Shown here in pieces: positions 29,901 to 39,018 of a DNA stretch of 64,000 nucleotides. The notes beneath the pieces are model-generated. The model was not told where the DNA came from. It made no database searches and worked only from the letters and a program-made list of their open reading frames with translations. Source of the DNA: Pseudomonadota bacterium (lineage in GTDB: Bacteria; Pseudomonadota; Gammaproteobacteria; Xanthomonadales; Xanthomonadaceae); the NCBI GenBank assembly GCA_963205415.1, contig CAUJJS010000254.1, positions 52,098 through 116,097 on the forward strand, read 5' to 3'. The translations under genes and the position numbers were made by a program. Within the stretch, counting starts at the first letter, position 1. Each line of letters starts with the position of its first letter.

Positions 29901-31911
29901 TGACGTTGCGCCGGTAGGCGCTGCCCGACATCACGGCTTGCTTGAGCTTGGCCTTCACGTTGCCTGACAGGTAGTCGTCGGCGGTTTTCCACTCAGAATC
30001 TGCCGGATCCAGAAATATCTGTCCAGCCTCGGTCAGTGCTTGCAGCACTGCATCATCGGGCACGGCGAGCAGTTCGGCCATGTAGGCTGGATCGACCCGA
30101 CCGCGCCACTGAATGGATGCCGCCAGCGCTTCGACCGGTTCTCCCGCCGTGGCTGGTTCCACCACCCGTGTCAGCGTGCGCCGAGTGAACAGCGCCGCCT
30201 TCTTGGCGGTGTCCGATTCTTCATCGTAGTGTTCCAGCGACAGCAGCAAGGGGTAATCCGGGTCGCGCCGGAACGCCAGCGCATTGGCTCGGGTGCTCAG
30301 ACAACCGTATTTGGCAACGAAGCGGTCATAGGTGCCGTTGAGCAGGGCCCGCAAGTGACCCAGCCGTCCGTCGTTACTTTCGGACAGCTGTGCGTCGAGC
30401 AAGGTCCGGGCGTAGTCGCGAATGGCACACATGCCAGTGATCCGGCCTCGCTGCGTCGCGTTGAGCCGGTCATGGACGTCCGTCATCTCACTGCCTTCGA
30501 CCCGATGTACCCGCCCTTGGTGGAGGCGGTAGCTGCCGGGGTGGGCGACGGATTCGGCCGGCACCACGACGCGCAGCGCCATAGGTTTTCTGATCAGCGG
30601 CGCGTAGACATCAGAAGGGAGCAGGGCAACCCGTTCCGGCAATGCGACTTCCAGGTCACCGTCGAACACCGCGACCGGCACTTCCTCGTAGCCGTTGCTC
30701 TCCTGCCGAATCCGGCCAATGCAGAACTCAGGATGCTTGGCGTACCAGGCATTGATCTGCAGGTATTTCTGATAGCACTGCGGGTCGCGCAGTGTCTCGG
30801 GCACCATATTGAGGGTCAGCCACGTGTCATCGACCATCTCGGCCCGCTGCCGCTTGCGCAGAAACAGGATGTCGGTCTGCACGTCGGTGGACGCGATGCC
30901 TGAGAAAGCACCTTTGGGAAGCCGGATCGCGCCCAGCAACTGAGCTTGTGCGCCGAGGTAGTGGCGCACAGTCGCATCCTGTGCATCCAGCGTGTAACTG
31001 GTGGTGATCAGGCACACCAGCCCACCGGGCCGCACCAGATCCAGCGCGCGGCCAAAGAAGTAGTTGTGGATGCTGAACCGGGCGTAGGCCCGATTGCTCA
31101 CGTCGGCGACGGGGTACTTGCCAAACGGCACGTTGCCGATCACCAGGTCGAACCAGTTGTCGGCAAGGGCGGTTTTCTCGAAGGGGGAAATCCGCACATC
31201 GGCACCGCCCGGCGCATACAGCGCGTGCAGCATGCGCCCGGATAACTGGTCGATCTCGACCGCCGTGACGCTGCTTTGCTCGGCGATGGCTGCTGGCATC
31301 GCGCCGATGAAGTGGCCAATACCCGCAGCGGGCTCCAAAATGCGCCCGCCATTGAAGCCAAAGCGTTGCACGGCCTGCCACATTACTTCGATCACATGGA
31401 CCTCGGTGTAGTGGCTGTTGTTGACCGAGGCACGGGCTGATTCGTACTCATCCGGGGTCAGCAGTGCACTCAACTGCCGGGCACGTTTGGCCCAGGCCGC
31501 GTCTTCGGCTTCGAGGTTGAAGCTGGCGGGCAAGCCGCCCCAGCCGGTGTAGCGCAGCAGGGTGCTGAGTTCTTTCGGGGTGACTGCACGTTGTTCGGCC
31601 TCGATGTGGTGCAGTACCTTGATCGCAGCCAGGTTGGCCTCGAACTTGGTGACGCTGCCGCCCAGCTTATTCAGATCGGCGCGGACCAACTGTGGCCACA
31701 AATTGCGCGGTGCAGTTTCTGCGGTGCCGCTGACCACACGCCAGTTGGCACGCAGACGCGCCGGTTCAGCAGATTCTCCGGCAGGACTTTCCTCCGTAGT
31801 GGATGCCAGATCAGAAACAGGCGGTTCGGTCTCGATGAAAAGAGCTGCGGGCTCGGACGGCTCCGGATTGAACCCGGGTAGCCATAGGGAAGGCGCGGTA
31901 AAGCGTGCCAT
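26923..31911 (-). CDS. very large N6-adenine methylase + SNF2/DEAD helicase fusion (DarB-like)
   Basis: Motif I EPAAGIGHFIGAMP, NVPFGKYP, Walker A GAGKT, DEAH, FATATPVANTMAE, MGIGTNVQTRL..QREGRILRQGN; ATG at 31911 after GGAGAACACACCC. Confidence 0.85.
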   Translation of the reverse strand: MARFTAPSLWLPGFNPEPSEPAALFIETEPPVSDLASTTEESPAGESAEPARLRANWRVVSGTAETAPRNLWPQLVRADLNKLGGSVTKFEANLAAIKVLHHIEAEQRAVTPKELSTLLRYTGWGGLPASFNLEAEDAAWAKRARQLSALLTPDEYESARASVNNSHYTEVHVIEVMWQAVQRFGFNGGRILEPAAGIGHFIGAMPAAIAEQSSVTAVEIDQLSGRMLHALYAPGGADVRISPFEKTALADNWFDLVIGNVPFGKYPVADVSNRAYARFSIHNYFFGRALDLVRPGGLVCLITTSYTLDAQDATVRHYLGAQAQLLGAIRLPKGAFSGIASTDVQTDILFLRKRQRAEMVDDTWLTLNMVPETLRDPQCYQKYLQINAWYAKHPEFCIGRIRQESNGYEEVPVAVFDGDLEVALPERVALLPSDVYAPLIRKPMALRVVVPAESVAHPGSYRLHQGRVHRVEGSEMTDVHDRLNATQRGRITGMCAIRDYARTLLDAQLSESNDGRLGHLRALLNGTYDRFVAKYGCLSTRANALAFRRDPDYPLLLSLEHYDEESDTAKKAALFTRRTLTRVVEPATAGEPVEALAASIQWRGRVDPAYMAELLAVPDDAVLQALTEAGQIFLDPADSEWKTADDYLSGNVKAKLKQAVMSGSAYRRNVNALEQVQPEDLPPASIEPRLGAVWIPAIDVESFVQEVLELKDCQVSYSAEAGAWSVRYGDWEARQNVKVTQEFGTSRMNAMELVQCALNVQVPTVRDPDPETDKYVVNPGETLAAREKLGLIKERFANWAFDDTARREKLCRIYNELFNATRPRQFDGSHLKLPGFSRCFTLHPHQLDSVWRIVQSGNTGLFHVVGAGKTAVCVIASIELRRLGFITKPCHVVPNHMLSQYTAEFVRLYPNASVLMASKEDLEGDRRRELVSRIATGDWDAVVITHSSFERIKMSPQFTERFIKEIIHELEMAVRAEKSNDKSNRIVKQLEAMKKNWAARLERLLADQKKDDLLTWELLGIDCLFVDEAHLHKNLYRFTKMTRVAGLPLTSSERAFDLFLKTRYTMQIHGHAQRGVVFATATPVANTMAEIHTMMRYLQPNRLQELGLQQFDAWAATFGESVTALEIAPDGSGYRMHTRFARFINVPELMAVFGEVADIRTAEMLNLPVPPLRGGKPRIVACPASKALKAFVQTLVLRAEAIRSGHVKPQDDNMLAITTDGRKAALDFRLVVPTARFDAKGKVAACVREVADIWRRTSDFRGAQMVFCDLSSPKGDKRFSVYDDLRQRLIDAGLPDKEIAFVHDADTDVQKATLFKAVREGRVRVLLGSTAKMGIGTNVQTRLCALHHLDAPWRPCDVEQREGRILRQGNECEDVEIFRYVTEQSFDAYLWQTLETKARFIAQVMKGDKGIRSLEDVELATLSYAEVKALASGNPLVIEKAGVDAEVAKLSTLFSVWRNQRYANESEVGRLPMMIEALEKKIALYAQDVARIEPQTMQGIALELAGRPVTGPDTVGEVLRGLVKAAKEEVRTGTRMIERVVGRFGGFDLGILAARGEEVPNLYLSGHCLYNSEPYQTGPALVASLMAALESVVKHHTDAVVQLEVRRKRLDDIRLELARTFEHEGRLVNLLARQRELLKQLDLDKDEMGSAKVDTEEVRQVA

Positions 31912-31985
31912 GGGTGTGTTCTCCAAAAAAAATGGGGAACACAGCCACCCACTGGGGAGACGTGCTCCCCGGGTGGGAATGAATG
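31912..31985 (-). promoter_or_regulatory. structured 5' leader (radC-RNA-motif-like), copy C
   Basis: CCACCC-GGGGA-GCACGTC-TCCCC-AGT-GGGTGG then GTGTTCCCC-T8-GGAGAACAC. Confidence 0.7.
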
Positions 31986-32169
31986 AGAGGGTCAAGAATG
32001 ACCCCGTGTTTGAACGCGAGCACGCCGGGCTTCGGGAGAAGCTGGTGGGCTCAATGGGCTATGAAAAAGATGAAATGGCCTGTCGTCAGACGACGACAAG
32101 CGGATAAATCAAGCCGGGGTAAGAACCCCGGCACGAATGACAGCCGCTAGGTGCGGCGCCAACAGGGAA

Positions 32170-32191
32170 GGCGGGTAACGACCGCAACGCC
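32170..32191 (-). repeat. 22-nt hairpin box GGCGTTGCGGTCGTTACCCGCC
   Basis: Covarying copy (GCGG/CCGC versus GCAG/CTGC). Confidence 0.7.
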
Positions 32192-32418
32192 TGAGCAGAC
32201 TCAAGAGCGCTCCGACGGGCGCGCTTTGGCCGAGGCCAAGGTGTGCGGGATCAGTGTGCCTTTGCCAGACGGCGGGAACGAGTATTTCTACGAATTTCCA
32301 GGTGCAACGCTGGAGAAAGCAGATTGATTTCCGGTGGTAACCCTTCAGCTGAAAAGTTCAGCATCCACCGATGTGGGGTTCGTTGCTGCGAATATGACTC
32401 CGATTCCGTCAAGTCCGA

Positions 32419-33018
32419 TCACCCGCCAGGGTTTTCCGGCGCCATGTGCATTCTGACCAATGCCTTGCCGGAGCGCTTGGCATCCAGCAGGGCGGCATCG
32501 GCGCGTGCCAGTGCGTCGGGCAATGATTCATGAACCTGTCGGTCGGCAACGCCCGCCGAGAAGCGCAAGCGCACCGATGTTCCATGAATGGTCAGGGGCG
32601 AGGCCGCCAATACCCTTTGCAAATGTTCCAGTACGCGCAGCGCATCGGTGCTCAGCGTGTTGACCAGCACCAGGGCAAACTCATCACCACCGAGCCGCGC
32701 CAACACATCCGCATGGCGCAGGTGCTGGAGCAGGGTTTTGGAGAAATGCAGTAGCGCGGCATCACCCACCGGGTGACCATATTGATCGTTGACGGACTTG
32801 AAATCATCCAGGTCCACCATCACACAGCACATTCGGGTCTCCATTGGTCGCGACGCTGGCCACTGGTCGCAAGTCCGCCGGAATCCTCGCCGGTTCAGGA
32901 GCGGTGTTAGTTCATCCTGGTAGAGCAGGTGTTGGGCCTGTTCCAAGGCCAGTTCCAATGCCTCGATCCGCCGTACATAGGCCAATCGCTGAAGCGGTCG
33001 AACGGAGCCAAGGCGCAT
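32419..33018 (-). CDS. GGDEF domain protein (diguanylate cyclase)
   Basis: DELTPLLNRRGF, DLDDFKSVNDQYGHPVGDAAL, LARLGGDEFAL. Confidence 0.9.
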   Translation of the reverse strand: MRLGSVRPLQRLAYVRRIEALELALEQAQHLLYQDELTPLLNRRGFRRTCDQWPASRPMETRMCCVMVDLDDFKSVNDQYGHPVGDAALLHFSKTLLQHLRHADVLARLGGDEFALVLVNTLSTDALRVLEHLQRVLAASPLTIHGTSVRLRFSAGVADRQVHESLPDALARADAALLDAKRSGKALVRMHMAPENPGG

Positions 33019-33670
33019 GGAGGAAATTTCGTGTCAACAAGAAGACCTCAGCATAGGCATGGGGGGCTGACTGCCCCAACGGAAATGGCGTGTTTTACGG
33101 CGGCTTATTGTGATCAGTCCAACGGTGTGGAAGGCGAATCGGCGTAGTGACTGTGATTCAACTCAAGTGCAAATTTACCAGTAGGATCAGAGGCTGAGGC
33201 AGAGCCTGGCTTGGCTCCGCCACGAGCTGTACGGTCGGCCCGCTGTTCCAGCGTAGCTCGCCTTTCGTATCGTCGAACCAAAGCAACGCTTCTTTGAAAG
33301 TGCGGTGTTGGCGCGGGGAAGTGGCCATGTTCACGAACAGGAGTGTGGTCACCGTCGCTTTGTCGATCCACAACCATTGAAAAACCGTGGATTTGGGTGT
33401 GTTGATGGGTTGGTTGAGCCGCTTGATTTCCGCAAGATACCCTTGTGGTGCGGAAAAAAGGAACAGGATTTCGTACAGCGGTGGCATGGACAGGACGGCG
33501 TGAGTGGTGCAGAGAAATGCGTTGAAATCAGGCTGAGTTTTGCCGCGCTATTTTCCGTGGGACATGGAGCGATGCTATCGCACATGGGGCTTGAAGAACG
33601 GGTGGCGCATGAGATTCTGAATGCATGGACAGCACGTCGCTGTGTCCTTTTCAACCCTTCAGGAGTTCCC

Positions 33671-35716
33671 ATGAAATTCTCGAAAGCCGAAATTGAAGCC
33701 GTCATTGAAGCATCCCCTCGCACCACCGTCCCCTTCAATAAGCTGGTCTTGTCGGAGGCTTACCAGGCGCGGTCGGCTGGCAGCACGTCGAAGATGAGCA
33801 TTGCTGAACTGGCGGCATCTATCAAGGAAAGCAATGTCCTGCAAAACCTGATCGTCGTGAAAGGAGCACGCGGTCTGTTCGAGGTTTGTGCAGGCGGTCG
33901 CCGTCTCGAAGCACTGGCCCTGTTGGTCATTAACGGCGACATTCCCGAAAACTACCCCGTTCCCGTGCTGATCGTGCCCGCCGACAAGGCCCTGATGGCC
34001 AGCCTTTCAGAAAATTTCTTCCACATTCCCATGCACCCGGCCGACGAATACACCGCCTTTGCCAGGCTGATCGTGCAGGGCAAGTCGATTGAGGACGTGG
34101 CAGCCGCCTTTGGTGTCACACCGCTGGTGGTCAAACGCCGCATGAAGCTGGCGACAGTGTCCCCGAAGTTGATGGCGCAGTTCCGGGAAGACAAGATCGG
34201 GCTGGACTGCCTCATGGTGCTGGCTTCGGTCGATGAGCACGACAAGCAGGAGCAGGCTTGGGCCGGTGTGCCGGCCTGGAATCGCCGCCCTGACTACCTG
34301 CGTCAATGGCTCACGCTGGGCGAGATCGAATCTGATCGTGACCCGGTGGTCAAGTACGTGACTGTCAAGGCCTATGAGAAAGCCGGTGGCACACTGCGTC
34401 GCGACCTGTTCAGTGACGACGACAAGAAAGCCTATCTGCTGGATGCTCCGCTGCTGGAAAAGCTGGCGACCGACAAACTGCAGAAAAAGGCCAAGCAGGT
34501 CTTGCTGGAGGGCTGGAAGTGGGTTGATGTCCGCGTGCGCTACAACTACGACGAATTCGTCAAGTACGGTGAATTGCGCAAGACCCGGCGCGTGCCGACC
34601 GAGCAGGAAGCCGCCAGCATCGCTGAACTCGAAGCCAAAATGACAGCGCTGCATGACCAGATGGAAGCATTAGCCGAAGCAGGCACAGATGAGGGCGATG
34701 AGGACCGCGAATATGAGAATGAGAAGCTCGAAAGCGAGTCCGAGGGTCTGCAGGCGCAGTTCAAGGCTCTGGAAAACACTCTCAGTGTGTGGCCTGCTGA
34801 CCTGATGGCCCAGGCCGGATGCGTGGTTTTTGTCGGCAACGACGGTGCAGTGGCCCTCAAGTGCGGCTTGGTCCGACCCGAAGATCGTAGCGAGATGGCG
34901 CAGGCGGTGCGGCTGGCAGGCGAGGGCGGTGACGACGAATCGCTTGTGTCGCTGCCATCACCCAAGACCCGCCCCGTCCATTCCGACAAGCTGATGCGGC
35001 GACTTACCGCCCACCGTGTCATCGCCGTTCAGGCTGAACTGGTCGACCGTTCGGACGTGGCGCTGGCGGCGCTTACCGCGCAACTGGCCCAGAAGATGTT
35101 CCGGGATAACGACCATCGCTACTACCGGTTGGAACCTGTCTTCGCGATCACCGCGACCGACAGCGAGTTCGAACTGCGATCCGCTGCCGATGACCTGGAA
35201 AGCTGCGCTGCCTGGGCGAAGGTGCAGGCCGAACGTGCCGCGTGGGCCAAACGCTTGCCGACCGATCTGGATGCGGTCTTCCCGTGGCTGCTGGCGCAGG
35301 ATCAGACCACGGTGCTGCAACTGCTGACCTTCGTGGTCGCGGTCACCACCGTCGGCATTTGTGGTGTCGAATCCGAACGGCAGAGCAACGACGCGCTAGC
35401 CCACGCCTTGGGGTTGGACATGAGCAAATGGTGGACGGCCACCGGCCCTTCGTATTTCAACCACGTGTCCAAGGGGCGAATCCTGGAAGTCGTGACCGAA
35501 GCCGTCGATGCCAATGCAGCCAGCCCGCTGGCCGCACTCAAGAAGGATGCCGCCGTGACGGGGGCCGAGCAGACTGTGGCGGGCTCGGACTGGTTGCCCA
35601 CCGTGCTGCGGGTCGGGATGCCTGAGAAAGTCAGCCCGTCCGGAGGTGCCGACGAACCGCCTGTGGGACCGGACGGCGCAACACAGCGGGTGCAGGAGCC
35701 CGCGTTGGCGGGGTAA
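33671..35716 (+). CDS. ParB/Spo0J-like partition protein (large)
   Basis: ATG at 33671 after CAGGAG; SIKESNVLQNLIVVKG...VCAGGRRLEALALL...SLSENFFHIPMHPADEYTAF. Confidence 0.85.
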   Translation: MKFSKAEIEAVIEASPRTTVPFNKLVLSEAYQARSAGSTSKMSIAELAASIKESNVLQNLIVVKGARGLFEVCAGGRRLEALALLVINGDIPENYPVPVLIVPADKALMASLSENFFHIPMHPADEYTAFARLIVQGKSIEDVAAAFGVTPLVVKRRMKLATVSPKLMAQFREDKIGLDCLMVLASVDEHDKQEQAWAGVPAWNRRPDYLRQWLTLGEIESDRDPVVKYVTVKAYEKAGGTLRRDLFSDDDKKAYLLDAPLLEKLATDKLQKKAKQVLLEGWKWVDVRVRYNYDEFVKYGELRKTRRVPTEQEAASIAELEAKMTALHDQMEALAEAGTDEGDEDREYENEKLESESEGLQAQFKALENTLSVWPADLMAQAGCVVFVGNDGAVALKCGLVRPEDRSEMAQAVRLAGEGGDDESLVSLPSPKTRPVHSDKLMRRLTAHRVIAVQAELVDRSDVALAALTAQLAQKMFRDNDHRYYRLEPVFAITATDSEFELRSAADDLESCAAWAKVQAERAAWAKRLPTDLDAVFPWLLAQDQTTVLQLLTFVVAVTTVGICGVESERQSNDALAHALGLDMSKWWTATGPSYFNHVSKGRILEVVTEAVDANAASPLAALKKDAAVTGAEQTVAGSDWLPTVLRVGMPEKVSPSGGADEPPVGPDGATQRVQEPALAG

Positions 35717-35822
35717 ACGGAAGTCGGCAGTACGCAACCGTGGAGAGGGTGGCCCAGGTGGCCTGACACGCTCTTCGTGTCAGGCCATGAGGTTTGAACT
35801 GTTGCAACGGAGGTTTCAAATC

Positions 35823-36029
35823 ATGTTGAGAAAGTGGAACGTGTACGTGATCCGAGAAGGCCGGTCACAGTACATCGGCGAGGTGAACGAATCCAGCGAG
35901 GAAATGGCCCGTTACGCGGCGCTGTCCCGGTTCGGCGTTGGCGCGGACGAGATCGATGTCGGGGAAGCTCTGTCGCGCTGCGTGGCGATTTACCCCGATG
36001 ACAACTTCGAGGTATCGCCCACGACATAG
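35823..36029 (+). CDS. small hypothetical protein (68 aa)
   Basis: MLRKWNVYVIREGRSQYIGEVNESSEEMARYAALSRFGV, SD-like CGGAGG upstream. Confidence 0.6.
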   Translation: MLRKWNVYVIREGRSQYIGEVNESSEEMARYAALSRFGVGADEIDVGEALSRCVAIYPDDNFEVSPTT

Positions 36030-36111
36030 GGGAACGACATCAATATTTATAGTGCGTGATAAGTGCAAAATTAGTGCATAATTTGGTTAATTATTCGTAT
36101 GAGAGGAAAGT

Positions 36112-36519
36112 ATGCACACCGCAACCCTTCAGGTTTCCCCAGCCTTGAGTCACGGTTTCGATGGCTTCATCGATTTCCTGCGTGACCAGGAAGCGGGGGC
36201 GTCTACGCTGTCGCCGAAACGATTCGGCGACGTGCTGAGCATCGACATCCAGACGCTTGCCACCCAGGCACATGTCCATCGCAACACCATCAGCCGGGCA
36301 CCGGCGTCGGAGAGTGTGCAGAAATTTCTGCGCGAGGCGCTGCGCGTGATGCGCGCGGCCCATGACCTGTCCGGCGACGTCACCCGTGCCATCTTTTGGT
36401 ATCGCAACGAGCCGTTGCCCCCGTTTGGCTACAAGACAGCAGAGCAGCTGGTGTCGGAAGGGCGAACCGAAGATGTCCTGCGTTATGTGGAGTCGCTCGA
36501 AGCGGGTGCCGCAGGATGA
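36112..36519 (+). CDS. Xre/MbcA/ParS-family antitoxin
   Basis: HTH region and C-term FWYRNEPLPPFGYKTAEQLVSEGRTEDVLRYVESLEAG. Confidence 0.8.
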   Translation: MHTATLQVSPALSHGFDGFIDFLRDQEAGASTLSPKRFGDVLSIDIQTLATQAHVHRNTISRAPASESVQKFLREALRVMRAAHDLSGDVTRAIFWYRNEPLPPFGYKTAEQLVSEGRTEDVLRYVESLEAGAAG

Positions 36520-37037
36520 AGCTGACCGCGTTGGCCGATGTCACGGCTTACCGGATGCATGTGCCCAGATGGGCCGTCGCGCCAACCAGCGGGGCGGGGG
36601 CGGCCAAGCTTGGCGGGAGAGCCAATCGTCCCGGCGTGGAGGCCCTTTATCTGGCGCTGGAGACGGAGACGGCCGTTCGTGAATACCAGCAGGTTTCCAC
36701 GCTGTTGCCGCCCGGCACATTGACGAGCTATAAACTGACGGCAGCGCCGGTGGTCGATTTCACTGCGAGCTTCAGCGCGTCCGTATGGGAGCCCATTTGG
36801 GAAGACTTCTACTGCGACTGGCGTGAACTGTGGTTCAACCAACGTGTCGAGCCACCGAGTTGGGTCGTTGGGGATACGGTGATCGCTGTGGGGGTGAAAG
36901 GCATCCTGTTTCCTTCGCGTCTGGCCAAGGGCGGAACCAACCTGGTGTTATTTACCCACATGCTGGCTGCGCCGGATGTGTTGGAAGTTTTCGATCCGGG
37001 AAAGGCACTGCCGCAGACTCAGGCCTCCTGGTCTTGA
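36516..37037 (+). CDS. RES domain toxin
   Basis: YRMHVPRWAV...GGRANRPGVEALYLALETETAVREYQQ; ATGA overlap with antitoxin. Confidence 0.8.
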   Translation: MKLTALADVTAYRMHVPRWAVAPTSGAGAAKLGGRANRPGVEALYLALETETAVREYQQVSTLLPPGTLTSYKLTAAPVVDFTASFSASVWEPIWEDFYCDWRELWFNQRVEPPSWVVGDTVIAVGVKGILFPSRLAKGGTNLVLFTHMLAAPDVLEVFDPGKALPQTQASWS

Positions 37038-37143
37038 CGGGAATGGCTGGCGAACTGGATTCGCCAGTTGTCTGGTGAGCCTGCTGGCATGGAGCAGTCC
37101 CGGACCATCTCATCCATCTTGCCAGTTTCGGTGGAGGCCGTTC

Positions 37144-38331
37144 TCACTGCCATGGGCTGTCGTCCGAATCGCTGAGCTCCATTGATACCGCTGGAGTGGG
37201 CGCTTTTGTGCGCATAACTACTGACGGACCTATATACGCGCCTGATGCCCGAATGCGCGCATGTCCAGCCAGTTCTGACACTTCTTTTCGAGCGAACTGA
37301 TCGGCGTCGCGCGGCAAAGCCACACCGCCCCGAACGGGTGGTGGCTGTCCCGTCAACAACTCAAAATGGTCAATCAATGCCTCATGGCGCAATCCGTGAG
37401 CGGTTACCCCCAGTTCCCGAAACGTGATTCCGAATTTCTCCAGCACGTAATCAAAGCGCCGCAGGTTCTGCTTTAGATCACTTGCAGGGTCCCCCATGTG
37501 AGCATCCCGGTTACAGACAACACTTTGTGCGAGAATGACCGCCGCCAACCGGGCAGGGCTGTCCACGGGTATAAAACGCACCCGTCCGCCCTTGCCTTTG
37601 ATCCTCACATACCGATCCGCTGCCTTGCTTTCGGGGGGCAGTCCCGTTTCGCTGAAAGGCAAGACGTGCTCAAAGGGCCGGAATTGGATGGACTCCTTGC
37701 GTCGCAGCCCCATGGCCCTGATCAGCCGCAGCGAAGCGCCGACATACTGGTCATAGGCATGCACCTGGTCGATTACATCGTCAATGTCAACGCCAGCGGC
37801 AGACCAACTTTTGTCCCGCTGCGCATACTCATGTCGCTGGTATTCCTCCACGCTCAGGCCGTAATGCGCTGGCCCCCGCACAAAGCCATGCTTGCCCATC
37901 CACATGCCCAAGCCGCGCAGGAAACTCAGGTAAGTCTGAATCGTGGCCGGAGCGAGATGCTCCTGTTGCCAGACCTGCACCATGGCATGAATGTGTTTCT
38001 GTCCCAGGTTGCGCGGATCGGGAATGGTGTTGAATCCGGCTTTGACCTTCAAGTCGCGGAAGAAGCGCCGCAGGAACTGGGCACGTTCATACCGTGTCTT
38101 GTGGGAAACGGTTTTCTCCAGCGAGGTGTGCAATGTATTGAAGAGTTCCAGCAGCACCTCCAGTACTTTGAGCGGAGGTGCTTTGCCTGGCGGGTAGCCC
38201 GCCAGGATTTCCTGGGCAGTCTTGCCTGACCACGACAGGCGGCGTGGGGGTTGATTGGCAGTCAGGCGGCCAGGACTGACCGAGCCTTGAGGTCGGCGAA
38301 GCGAAGTTCCAAAAGAAAGTCTGTTTTTCAT
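37144..38331 (-). CDS. integrase domain protein (tyrosine recombinase)
   Basis: MGLRRKES, IKGKGGRVRFIPVD, VTAHGLRHEALIDHF, SELAGHARIRASGAYIG. Confidence 0.8.
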   Translation of the reverse strand: MKNRLSFGTSLRRPQGSVSPGRLTANQPPRRLSWSGKTAQEILAGYPPGKAPPLKVLEVLLELFNTLHTSLEKTVSHKTRYERAQFLRRFFRDLKVKAGFNTIPDPRNLGQKHIHAMVQVWQQEHLAPATIQTYLSFLRGLGMWMGKHGFVRGPAHYGLSVEEYQRHEYAQRDKSWSAAGVDIDDVIDQVHAYDQYVGASLRLIRAMGLRRKESIQFRPFEHVLPFSETGLPPESKAADRYVRIKGKGGRVRFIPVDSPARLAAVILAQSVVCNRDAHMGDPASDLKQNLRRFDYVLEKFGITFRELGVTAHGLRHEALIDHFELLTGQPPPVRGGVALPRDADQFARKEVSELAGHARIRASGAYIGPSVVMRTKAPTPAVSMELSDSDDSPWQ

Positions 38332-38996
38332 GACGTTGTATTCCAGGGTCGACCGCCCGCCGCCCGAACGGCGGGCAGGTATTAAGAAATGCATGGAATC
38401 CCAAGGGAATCACCCACCGAGCGGATTCCGTCGCCCGGCAGGTTCGTGGTCAAAACTCCGGTGCAGCACGCGACCACCGAAGTGCGGCACCGACCCAGTG
38501 TTTTGCCAGCCAGCGCTTTAGCGCTGGCCAGCTCGGTCTTTCTTAAAAATGAAATATGTGATCCGTCCCACCTGTGCATTTCTACAACCATGGGGTTGGT
38601 GATGCCGACCCGCCTCAAGGGCGTGCCAAAGGGCATCCGTGACAAGGTCAAGCCTTGCACGTACTGATGGATCAGTTCTGGATTCATAGCGCCATCCACT
38701 CGTATGGGTCCACCCCTGACCGAAAGTCCAGGGCAGTGCCGAGTTTGTGAGCGGGGACGCGCGGGGAGCCTAAAGAGGCAAACACAACCGCGCGCTGCGT
38801 AAAACGCGTGCTCAAAGGATGGCGGGAACAGGGGTGCGGCATCCAGTGCCGACCGTGTGCTCGAAAACCGTGGCGCGTTTCAGGGAACGCCCAGCGAACA
38901 ACGCTGGCAAGGCCACAAGGGGTTGCACTACGAGGAAACCACGGGGCCATCACCTCATGGGTGATGGCTATTCCGGTTCAAAGACCGGAGTTTGGG

Positions 38997-39018
38997 GGCA
39001 GGTAACGACTGCGACGCC
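38997..39018 (-). repeat. 22-nt hairpin box GGCGTCGCAGTCGTTACCTGCC
   Basis: Exact match to the copy at 24901. Confidence 0.75.
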
